From Eubacteriales bacterium (lineage in GTDB: Bacteria > Bacillota_A > Clostridia > Christensenellales > Aristaeellaceae), in NCBI GenBank assembly GCA_029974035.1, contig JARKQG010000123.1:1-5595 (forward strand): a DNA stretch of 5,595 nt, read 5' to 3'. The notes under the pieces were generated by a model. The model was not told the origin of the DNA. It ran no database searches and saw nothing but the letters and a program-made list of their open reading frames with translations. The position numbers were made by a program, and so were the translations under genes. Every line of letters starts with the position of its first letter. The first letter of the stretch is position 1. Positions 1 through 5,595 of this stretch are shown in pieces.

Positions 1-138
1 TTCCATGCATGCGGCGGCTTGTTTCCGCGCCTCGGTCACATGAAGGAACCCTTTCCAGCGATCGTCCCTTGGGCCAATCCGACGCGCTCCGCCGGAGCGT
101 GCCGCAATTGGCATGTTTTCTGTAAAACCGTAACGCAT
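1..138 (-). CDS. Possible hypothetical protein, truncated by the left edge
   Basis: A minus-strand frame opens after a TAG (151-153), has an ATG at 136-138, and stays open to the window edge for 46 residues. It starts MRYGFTENMPIAARSG and later reads DRWKGFLHVTEARKQAAACM. I do not recognise the family. A perfect TATAAT lies upstream on the same strand (158-163), but there is no -35 at a suitable distance and no clear ribosome binding site. Third-position GC is only about half, lower than in the real genes nearby, and a 46-codon open frame can occur by chance in GC-rich DNA. It is co-directional with the upstream operon but separated from it by the terminator. Treat it as a weak candidate; the rest of 1-231 holds nothing else I can assign. 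Confidence 0.25.
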   Translation of the reverse strand, partial: MRYGFTENMPIAARSGGARRIGPRDDRWKGFLHVTEARKQAAACME

Positions 139-231
139 CGCCGTATGATGCTACCCAATTATATAACTTTTTCCCGCCGTAGGAGGAGAAATTCGACGTC
201 AATCTGATCGCCACAGCCGTTTAATAACAAC

Positions 232-275
232 ACTGCGGTCTGTTTTCTTCTTTCCGAAGAAGAACAGACCGCAGT
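232..275 (-). terminator. Intrinsic terminator closing the DUF438-ferredoxin transcript
   Basis: A long near-perfect inverted repeat. Positions 232-244 (ACTGCGGTCTGTT) pair fully with 263-275, and the inner arm 245-250 (TTCTTC) pairs with 256-261. One base (262) is bulged and the loop is five bases (251-255). Read on the minus strand, the stem is followed by the T-rich tail GTTGTTATTAAAC, which fits factor-independent termination. On the plus strand the stem is followed by ATGATTGC with no T-run, so it acts mainly on leftward transcription. It lies 33 bases after the ferredoxin stop. Confidence 0.85.
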
Positions 276-308
276 ATGATTGCAGCGGGTCTAGATTCTA
301 CGCTGGTC

Positions 309-497
309 TTACTCCACGGTGATCACCGAGACGGGGCAGTTGTCCTGCGCCTCCACGGCGCTGTCCTCCGCACCGGCGGGTACCTCCTCGCGGTATGCCT
401 CGGCGAGCCCATCCTCCGCCATCCGAAACACCTCCGGGCAGGTTTCGGCGCACAACCCGCATCCGATACAACCGCTCCTGTCAATCTTCGCCTTCAT
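309..497 (-). CDS. Ferredoxin, single [4Fe-4S] cluster
   Basis: A 62-residue acidic electron-carrier protein of the monocluster bacterial type (resembling Thermotoga-style ferredoxins). The cluster motif is CIGCGLCAETCPEVF, with Cys10, Cys13 and Cys16 plus the distant Cys54 of the C-terminal CPVSVI as the expected four ligands. Cys20 is also present. In related monocluster ferredoxins this cysteine can pair in a disulfide with a mid-chain cysteine, but there is none between residues 21 and 53 here, so Cys20 looks unpaired. The ATG is preceded by AGGAGG (505-510) with a 7-base gap. The gene starts 24 bases after the DUF438 gene stops and is followed, 33 bases past its stop, by a strong terminator. 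It is therefore the last gene of the transcript. The likely job is low-potential electron transfer, perhaps to or from the DUF438/HHE protein (inferred from gene order only). Confidence 0.95.
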   Translation of the reverse strand: MKAKIDRSGCIGCGLCAETCPEVFRMAEDGLAEAYREEVPAGAEDSAVEAQDNCPVSVITVE

Positions 498-521
498 CGG
501 AAATCCTCCTTTCTGTCGATG

Positions 522-1715
522 TCAGCCCGTTACCAGGCGCTTTTCGCCGGTGATCGCCTGGATCGGGCGGATGTCCTGGGTGACTTCCAATACGCCGAGG
601 TATTCGCCCGCCTCACCGCGCACCGCAAAGTAACGGATCAGCACATACTTTTCGCCCATGTTGATCCAGAAATCCTCGTGATCCTTTCGGCCCGCGCGCA
701 AATTCTCCACAAGTTTCTCCACGATGTGCACGCTGGCGGGCGGGTGGCAGTTGGACACCTTGCGGCCGATGACCGCCTTCGTGCGGGGAAATACCCGCTC
801 CGCGCCCTCGGAAAAGTACTTCACCGTATCGTCCTTGTCCACAAAGGTGATGTCAATGGGCAACGCATTCAGCATGCGCGCCAGTTCTTCCGTTGTAAAG
901 CTGCCGGTGGGCAGCGTCACCACGCCCGGCATGCCCCGTCGGGGCTCCGGCCGGGCGGGCTGGGCGGATGGCGCCCAGACGGGCGGTTCCTCGATCAGGC
1001 AGTAGCCAAACTCCGCGCCTTCCTCAGCAATCTGCCGCCATTCATCCTGGGTCAGGTTCTCCAGCAGCATGGGCAGCATGATGTTCTCCTCTTTGAACAC
1101 CATCTCCTGGATCTTGCCCAGGAGCGCCTCAATCTTTCCGCGGAGCGCCGCGCCGTCCATGGCCTCCACGGCGCCGGCAACCTCCCGAAGCTGGGCGCGA
1201 ATCTCGTCATCCACGCCCCACATGACCTTGGGCGGCGCGGTAATGCCATACTTCTCCAGGTACGGAAAGAGCAGGTTTTCCTTCTTCAGGTAGTGGCGGT
1301 CGATCGCGCCCAGCCGCCGCAGCCTGTCCCCCAGCCTTTTCCGGTCTCCGTCGGCGCCGAGCATGAGAAGCTGCTGGCGGATCTCCCCCGCCAGCAGGTC
1401 AATGGCGCGGTTTTCCAGCTTGAGCGTGTTGGCCGGATGCCCCGGGATGTCCGCCGGGACGTCCGCGTGAATCTCCTCGATGGAACCTTTGAACACCGCG
1501 GCGTGCACGTCGCACAGTCGCTGCACCTCCGCCACGGGCAGGCCGCCGGCGATCAGCGCCTGCTCCGCCTGGGCGATCTCCTCTGCCGACACGCCGTCAA
1601 ACGCGGCGGCAAAGCGTTCCTTGACCTCGTCCACGCTCTTGCCCTCGTGCAAAAGCGCAATCAACTCCTTCAGAACCCTCTGTCGGAACGCCCGGTTGTC
1701 GATTTCCCCGCTCAT
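522..1715 (-). CDS. DUF438 / hemerythrin-like HHE / PAS domain protein, probable redox or diatomic-gas sensor
   Basis: A 397-residue soluble protein with three recognisable parts. Residues about 8-80 match the DUF438 helical domain, ending in CDVHAAVFKGSIEEIH. Residues about 90-235 resemble a hemerythrin-type HHE four-helix bundle, with GHPANTLKLEN (92-102), HYLKKENLLFPYLEKYG (141-157), VMWGVDDEIR (164-173) and FKEENIMLPML (207-217). H71, H93, H141, E146 and E210 are plausible di-iron ligands, though the exact set is inferred. A Pro/Ala-rich linker (about 243-264) leads to a PAS domain (about 280-385) containing ITFVDKDDTVKYFSEGAERVF and the conserved NCHPPASVHIVEKL motif (322-335). There are no membrane segments and no output domain such as a kinase, HTH or GGDEF. 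The start is well supported by AAGGAGG at 1723-1729, 7 bases before the ATG. The family occurs in anaerobes, and an oxygen or nitric oxide sensing or binding role is inferred from the HHE and PAS folds, not proven. The ferredoxin gene follows 24 bases later, suggesting a joint redox role. Confidence 0.9.
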   Translation of the reverse strand: MSGEIDNRAFRQRVLKELIALLHEGKSVDEVKERFAAAFDGVSAEEIAQAEQALIAGGLPVAEVQRLCDVHAAVFKGSIEEIHADVPADIPGHPANTLKLENRAIDLLAGEIRQQLLMLGADGDRKRLGDRLRRLGAIDRHYLKKENLLFPYLEKYGITAPPKVMWGVDDEIRAQLREVAGAVEAMDGAALRGKIEALLGKIQEMVFKEENIMLPMLLENLTQDEWRQIAEEGAEFGYCLIEEPPVWAPSAQPARPEPRRGMPGVVTLPTGSFTTEELARMLNALPIDITFVDKDDTVKYFSEGAERVFPRTKAVIGRKVSNCHPPASVHIVEKLVENLRAGRKDHEDFWINMGEKYVLIRYFAVRGEAGEYLGVLEVTQDIRPIQAITGEKRLVTG

Positions 1716-1761
1716 GAGGATCCCTCCTTACTAAAGCCCGGCGTCCACGCGCCGCACCTAC

Positions 1762-1788
1762 AGTATACACGGCGTCCGCCCTACTCAA
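1762..1788 (-). promoter_or_regulatory. Candidate sigma-A-type promoter for the DUF438-ferredoxin pair
   Basis: On the minus strand, TATACT (1762-1767) is a good -10 box. A -35-like TTGAGT (1783-1788) lies 15 bases upstream; reading it as TTTGAG gives a 16-base spacer. Transcription would begin near 1755, giving a leader of about 40 bases with AAGGAGG just before the DUF438 ATG at 1715. The spacing is shorter than the ideal 17 and the -35 box is imperfect, so this is a suggestion. Partial readthrough from ntpD remains possible. Confidence 0.45.
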
Positions 1789-1794
1789 ACGCGC

Positions 1795-1823
1795 GCCGCC
1801 CGACGCAAAAGGCGCCGGGCGGC
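1795..1823 (-). repeat. Strong GC-rich hairpin just after ntpD
   Basis: Twelve-base arms 1795-1806 and 1812-1823 are complementary around a five-base loop (1807-1811). In minus-strand RNA the single mismatch becomes a G-U wobble (GCCGCCCGGCGC against GCGTCGGGCGGC), so the structure belongs to leftward transcripts. It starts 12 bases after the ntpD stop. The U6 run (1824-1829) comes before the stem and not after it, so it is not a standard intrinsic terminator. It may protect the 3' end of the ATPase mRNA or assist termination in another way. Confidence 0.6.
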
Positions 1824-1835
1824 AAAAAACATCGG

Positions 1836-2510
1836 TCAGTCCGCGCCCTTCGCGGACCGCTTCGAGTACTGGTGCGCCTGCTCGAGGATCATGCTCTTGA
1901 CCTTCATCAGGCGGATCTGGGTGCCGCGCTCGTTTTCATCCAGCTTCATCGCGATGTAGCGGATGTTCTGGCGCATCTCGGGGATCAGCACGTACTCCAG
2001 CGCGTTGACGCGGCGGCGCGTCTTTTCGATTTCCAGCGCCAGCAGCTGACAGCTTTTTTCGACCTCGGCCAGGCGGATCATGTCCTGAAACACGTCGGCG
2101 AGGCTGGCCACCGCCGCGTCCAGATCGCCGGTGGTAAAGCCCAGCCCGTAGGAGTAAAGCGCCGAACCGTCCGCGCTGCGGAACCTTAAGGAAAACTCCG
2201 GCACGTTGACGCTCATCACGTTTCGCGCGCCCACCTCGATCTCGACTTCCTGCGCGGGTGCCAGAAGCGCGGTATCCACCAGCTGCGGCGGCGTCATGGC
2301 CCGGGTCAGCGCAAAATCGGCCGCGGAGGCCCGGAGGCCCGCTTCCACCCGCGCGCGAAGCGCGCGGTTCTCCCGCGCCAGATCCAGGAAGCGGCGCATC
2401 AGCTCGTCGCGCTTATCCTTGAGCAGCTTGTGGCCGCGCAGCGCGGTGACGAGCTTGCGCTTGAGCCGGGTCAGCTCCATCCGGGTGGGGTTGATCTGTC
2501 CCTTTTGCAT
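1836..2510 (-). CDS. ntpD: V-type ATP synthase subunit D (central stalk)
   Basis: Subunit D forms the long coiled-coil rotor shaft inside the A3B3 head and couples its rotation to the membrane ring. The protein has 224 residues, within the usual 200-230 range. The N-terminus has the family signature INPTRMELTRLKRKL (residues 6-20), then RGHKLLKDKRDELMRRF (25-41), which starts the first long helix. The C-terminal helix carries the equally typical RRRVNALEYVLIPEMRQNI (165-183) and continues to about residue 215. A less regular, beta-containing section (about 90-130) lies between the helices. The ATG is preceded by GGGAGG with a 6-base gap, within the 14 bases separating it from ntpB, so the two are clearly cotranscribed. 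It is the last ATPase gene here. No stator (E, G), C, F, I or K genes follow, so they must lie upstream of ntpA or elsewhere. No signs of damage. Confidence 0.96.
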   Translation of the reverse strand: MQKGQINPTRMELTRLKRKLVTALRGHKLLKDKRDELMRRFLDLARENRALRARVEAGLRASAADFALTRAMTPPQLVDTALLAPAQEVEIEVGARNVMSVNVPEFSLRFRSADGSALYSYGLGFTTGDLDAAVASLADVFQDMIRLAEVEKSCQLLALEIEKTRRRVNALEYVLIPEMRQNIRYIAMKLDENERGTQIRLMKVKSMILEQAHQYSKRSAKGAD

Positions 2511-2524
2511 GCTGCGCCTCCCGG

Positions 2525-3895
2525 TCAGGTTCCGTAGTATTCGTCGAGGAACTGGTCCTTGATACGCTTAAGCTCGCCGCGGGGCAGCATGCGCAAAAGC
2601 GTCCACCCCAGCTCCAGCGTCTCCTCGATGCTGCGGTCGGACTGGTAGCCCTGGTTGACGTACCGGCGCTCAAACTCATCGGCAAACCGGGCGTAGATCA
2701 GATCGATGTCCGTCAGCGCGGCCTCGCCCAGCACCGCCATCAGCTCCTTGGCATTTTTGCCGCGGGAATAGGCGGCGAAGAGCTGATTCATGGTGCCCGC
2801 GTGGTCGGCGCGCGTCTTGCCCGCGCCGATCCCCTTGTCCTTGAGGCGCGAAAGGCTGGGCAGCACGTCGATGGGCGGCTGGATGCCCCGGCGGTACAGG
2901 TCGCGGGACAGGATGATCTGCCCCTCGGTGATGTAGCCGGTGAGGTCGGGGATGGGGTGGGTTTTGTCATCCTCGGGCATGGTGAGGATCGGGATCATCG
3001 TGATCGATCCCTGGCGGCCCTTGAGGCGGCCTGCCCGCTCATAGAGGCTGGCCAGATCCGTGTACATGTAGCCGGGGTAGCCCCGGCGGCCGGGCACTTC
3101 CTTGCGGGCGGCGGATACCTCGCGCAGCGCGTCGGCGTAGTTGGTGATGTCGGTCATGATGACCAGCACGTGCATGCCCTTGTCAAAGGCCAGGTATTCG
3201 GCTGCGGTCAGGCCCATGCGCGGCGTGGCGATGCGCTCGATGGCCGGGTCGTTGGCCAGGTTCACGAACATGACCGTGCGGCTGATGGCGCCGGACTCGC
3301 GGAAGGATTGGATGAAGAAGTTGGATTCCTCAAAGGTGATGCCCATGGCCACGAACACCACGGCGAAGGGCTCGTCGGTGCCGCGCACCCGGGCCTGGCG
3401 CGCGATCTGGGCGGCCAGGTTGGCGTGGGGCAGGCCCGACATGGAGAAGATCGGCAGCTTCTGGCCGCGCACCAGCGTATTCAGGCCGTCGATGGCCGAA
3501 ACGCCGGTCTGAATGAATTCCTGCGGATAGTTGCGCGACGCCGGGTTCATCGGCAGGCCGTTGATGTCACGCCGGAACTCCGGCAGAATTTCCGGTCCGC
3601 CGTCGATGGGGCGGCCGAGGCCATCAAACACCCGGGAGAGCATGTCCTCCGAAACGCCCAGCTCCATGCTGCGGCCGGAGAAGCGCACCTTGCTGTCCGC
3701 CAGGCTGATGCCGGCGGAGCTTTCACACAGCTGCACCAGCGCGCTGGTGCCGTTGATTTCCAGCACCTTGCAGCGGCGCACCTCGCCGGCGGCGGTTTCG
3801 ATCTCGCCCAGCTCGTCGTAGGCGACGCCGGTCACACCGTCGACCATCATCAGTGGGCCCGCGACCTCCTGAATCGTGCGATACTCTCTGGGCAT
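2525..3895 (-). CDS. ntpB: V-type ATP synthase subunit B (non-catalytic nucleotide-binding subunit)
   Basis: This is the B subunit, which alternates with A in the hexameric head of the V/A-type ATPase. It is 456 residues long, the normal family length. It begins [15 protein letters not shown], typical of the beta-barrel N-terminal domain. As expected for B, a glycine-rich Walker A loop is absent and replaced by SGLPHANL (residues 153-160). The ATP synthase alpha/beta signature [10 protein letters not shown] is at residues 340-349. It is followed by Arg350, the position that supplies the arginine finger to the neighbouring A subunit (family knowledge). [20 protein letters not shown] (residues 263-282) is another well-conserved block. 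The ATG overlaps the ntpA stop by one base, with a purine-rich AGAGGGGG about 7 bases upstream, inside the end of ntpA. ntpD follows after 14 bases. The gene looks intact, with uniform GC-rich codon use. Confidence 0.98.
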   Translation of the reverse strand: MPREYRTIQEVAGPLMMVDGVTGVAYDELGEIETAAGEVRRCKVLEINGTSALVQLCESSAGISLADSKVRFSGRSMELGVSEDMLSRVFDGLGRPIDGGPEILPEFRRDINGLPMNPASRNYPQEFIQTGVSAIDGLNTLVRGQKLPIFSMSGLPHANLAAQIARQARVRGTDEPFAVVFVAMGITFEESNFFIQSFRESGAISRTVMFVNLANDPAIERIATPRMGLTAAEYLAFDKGMHVLVIMTDITNYADALREVSAARKEVPGRRGYPGYMYTDLASLYERAGRLKGRQGSITMIPILTMPEDDKTHPIPDLTGYITEGQIILSRDLYRRGIQPPIDVLPSLSRLKDKGIGAGKTRADHAGTMNQLFAAYSRGKNAKELMAVLGEAALTDIDLIYARFADEFERRYVNQGYQSDRSIEETLELGWTLLRMLPRGELKRIKDQFLDEYYGT

Positions 3896-5595
3896 TACGA
3901 ATCCCCCTCTTCCAGCGCCGCGATCAGCGCGGCGATTTCGACGTCCAGCTGGCGCTCAATTTCCTCGCGGCCCGCTTCGACCCCGTCACTCGGCAGGTAT
4001 TTAAAGCGGCCGATGGCCTCGCGCACCGGCAGGCGCACCAGCTCGCCAATGGCGACGCCCCGCTCGAGGGCCGTACGGCAGGCGTCGTAGTACGAAAGCG
4101 TCAGCGTCAGCATGGCATACTGCTTTTCCAGCGGGGAGTAGGTGTCCACCTCGTGAAAGGCGTCCTGGTGCAGAAAATCCTCGCGGATGGAGCGGGCGGC
4201 CTCCAGCTTCAGCCTGTCCGCCGGGGACAGCGCGTCTATACCCACCAGCTGCACGATCTCCTGCAGCTCACTCTCCTCATGGAGCAGCAGCATAATGCGC
4301 TCGCGCCGGGCCGTCCAGTCCTCGCGCACGTTGCGATCGTACCACAGGCTCATGCTGTCAAAGTACAGGGAGTAGCTGGTCAGCCAGTTGATCGCCGGGA
4401 AGTGGCGCGCGTAGGCCAGCTGCGCGTCGAGGCTCCAAAACACCTTGACGATGCGCAGCGTCGCCTGGCTGACGGGTTCGGAGATGTCGCCGCCCGCCGG
4501 GGAGACCGCGCCGATGACCGACAGCGCGCCCTCGCGCCCGTCCGCCCCCAGCGCCACCACGCGGCCCGCGCGCTCGTAAAACTGCGCCAGGCGGCTGCCC
4601 AGGTAGGCGGGGTAGCCCTCCTCGCCGGGCATTTCCTCCAGCCGGCCGCTCATTTCCCGCAGCGCCTCGGCCCAGCGGGAGGTGGAGTCCGCCATCAGCG
4701 CCACCGAGCAGCCCATGTCGCGGAAGTACTCCGCGATGGTGATGCCGGTGTAGATGGACGCCTCGCGGGCGGCCACGGGCATGTCGGAGGTGTTGGCAAT
4801 CAGCACCGTGCGCTCCATGAGGCTCCGGCCGGACTTCGGATCCTTCAGCTCCGGAAACTCGTTCAAAACGTCGGTCATCTCGTTGCCGCGCTCGCCGCAT
4901 CCGACATAGACGATGATATCCGCGTCCGCCCATTTGGCAAGCTGATGCTGCACAACGGTTTTGCCGCTTCCGAAAGGCCCAGGCACCGCCGCCACACCGC
5001 CTCTCGCGATGGGGAAGAAGGTATCTATGACGCGCTGTCCGGTAATCATGGGAACAACGGGCGGCAGCTTTTCTCTATATGGTCTGCCGCGTCTCACAGA
5101 ACATTTCTGAAGCATTCTGACGGGCACGTTTTGTCCGTCGGGAGTGCTGATTTCGGCGACCGTATCGTCCACCGTATACATTCCGGCGGAAATATACTTT
5201 ACCGTTCCCCTAAGTCCTGCGGGAACCATGATTTTATGCTTGATAAGGATGTTTTCCTGCACGTATCCCAGCGCGTCTCCCGCCTGAACCTCGTCTCCTG
5301 TATTTACCTCGGGAACAAAGCTCCACACCTTCGTATGGTCAAGCGGCGAAACAGATACGCCTCTCGCGATGCGGTCGCCGGACGCCTTCAATAGACTTTC
5401 CAGCGGACGCTGAATGCCGTCAAAAATACCCTCTATCAGACCGGGCGCAAGCTCCACCGACAGCGGTTCGCCGGTAGAAAACACCTCGTCGCCGGGGCCG
5501 ATGCCGGCGGTTTCTTCATAGACCTGTATTGACGCAAACTCGCCTCTCAACTCGATGATTTCGCCAATCAGCTTTTGCGCGCCGACTTTGACGAC
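3895..5595 (-). CDS. ntpA: V-type ATP synthase catalytic subunit A, 5' end cut by the window edge
   Basis: This is the catalytic A subunit of the V/A-type rotary ATPase, the nucleotide-hydrolysing or ATP-making half of the cytoplasmic A3B3 head. The frame is open to the last base of the window and gives 566 visible residues. The family is usually about 590 long, so roughly 25 N-terminal residues are missing. A TTG at 5550 could be read as a start, but the 15 codons before it ([15 protein letters not shown]) continue typical family sequence, so it is an internal Leu. Visible marks: the Walker A loop GPFGSGKT (4957-4980, visible residues 206-213), the GERGNEM motif just after it, the Walker B-region [16 protein letters not shown] (about residues 299-314), and the C-terminal [19 protein letters not shown] helical-domain motif. 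The TAA stop shares one base with the ntpB start (TAATG), which suggests translational coupling. The 5' part (right of about 4,860-5,040) is markedly lower in GC and uses AGA, ATA and TAT codons that are rare in the 3' part. Identity is certain; the symbol could equally be atpA. Confidence 0.97.
   Translation of the reverse strand, partial: VVKVGAQKLIGEIIELRGEFASIQVYEETAGIGPGDEVFSTGEPLSVELAPGLIEGIFDGIQRPLESLLKASGDRIARGVSVSPLDHTKVWSFVPEVNTGDEVQAGDALGYVQENILIKHKIMVPAGLRGTVKYISAGMYTVDDTVAEISTPDGQNVPVRMLQKCSVRRGRPYREKLPPVVPMITGQRVIDTFFPIARGGVAAVPGPFGSGKTVVQHQLAKWADADIIVYVGCGERGNEMTDVLNEFPELKDPKSGRSLMERTVLIANTSDMPVAAREASIYTGITIAEYFRDMGCSVALMADSTSRWAEALREMSGRLEEMPGEEGYPAYLGSRLAQFYERAGRVVALGADGREGALSVIGAVSPAGGDISEPVSQATLRIVKVFWSLDAQLAYARHFPAINWLTSYSLYFDSMSLWYDRNVREDWTARRERIMLLLHEESELQEIVQLVGIDALSPADRLKLEAARSIREDFLHQDAFHEVDTYSPLEKQYAMLTLTLSYYDACRTALERGVAIGELVRLPVREAIGRFKYLPSDGVEAGREEIERQLDVEIAALIAALEEGDS

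Noticed and set aside
85..99. Small inverted repeat CGCTCC-GCC-GGAGCG
   Set aside because: Only six base pairs with a three-base loop and no T-run; common by chance in GC-rich DNA.
181..188. AGGAGGAG on the plus strand, resembling a ribosome binding site
   Set aside because: No ATG, GTG or TTG follows at a usable distance, and the frames after it run into the terminator hairpin without protein-like sequence.
19..207. Small plus-strand ORF starting with TTG
   Set aside because: No ribosome binding site, Arg-rich tail, no recognisable sequence; likely chance.
276..2189. Very long plus-strand open frame opposite the ferredoxin, DUF438 and ntpD genes
   Set aside because: Its product is His/Arg/Leu-rich with no recognisable domain and runs antisense across three well-supported genes. 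It arises from the strong GC bias of their codons.
2801..4090. Long plus-strand open frame opposite ntpB
   Set aside because: Antisense shadow of a full-length, fully conserved B subunit; low-complexity Gly/His/Val-rich product.
3853..5394. Long plus-strand open frame opposite ntpA
   Set aside because: Antisense shadow of the A subunit gene, with no start signal or known motifs.
5548..5550. TTG as the start codon of ntpA
   Set aside because: The frame continues upstream to the window edge with residues typical of the A subunit N-terminal barrel, so the TTG is internal.

Overview
The window holds the downstream part of a bacterial V/A-type ATPase operon, followed by a short redox-associated operon. 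All convincing genes lie on the minus strand, so they read from the right edge to the left. The order of transcription is ntpA (catalytic A subunit, cut by the right edge), ntpB (B subunit), ntpD (central-stalk D subunit), a DUF438-hemerythrin-PAS protein, and a single-cluster [4Fe-4S] ferredoxin. A strong hairpin terminator closes the set.

The likely source is a GC-rich anaerobic member of the Bacillota, most plausibly a clostridial gut-type lineage. This is an inference from three things: strong AGGAGG-type ribosome binding sites, a bacterial V-type ATPase of the ntp kind, and a DUF438/HHE/PAS protein beside a clostridial-type ferredoxin. Species cannot be named from this sequence.

Layout by region: positions 1-231 contain no confidently assigned gene, only a possible truncated minus-strand ORF (1-138) and an isolated TATAAT. 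Positions 232-275 are the terminator. Ferredoxin occupies 309-497 and the DUF438 protein 522-1715, with 24 bases between them. The gap at 1716-1835 carries a likely promoter for these two genes and a strong hairpin just after ntpD. The ATPase genes fill 1836-5595: ntpD follows ntpB by 14 bases, and ntpA and ntpB overlap by one base (TAATG).

How they work together: A and B alternate in the rotary head, with ATP hydrolysed or made on A, and D is the rotor shaft linking the head to the membrane ring encoded elsewhere. The downstream pair looks like a separate redox or diatomic-gas sensing/handling unit. No direct functional link to the ATPase is visible.

The main oddity is a sharp change of base composition and codon choice inside ntpA. 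The right-hand ~600-700 bases (5' half of the gene) are clearly poorer in GC than the rest of the operon. This suggests a recombination mosaic or an assembly join. I see no CRISPR array, tRNA, rRNA or insertion sequence, and no undescribed system that the sequence firmly supports.
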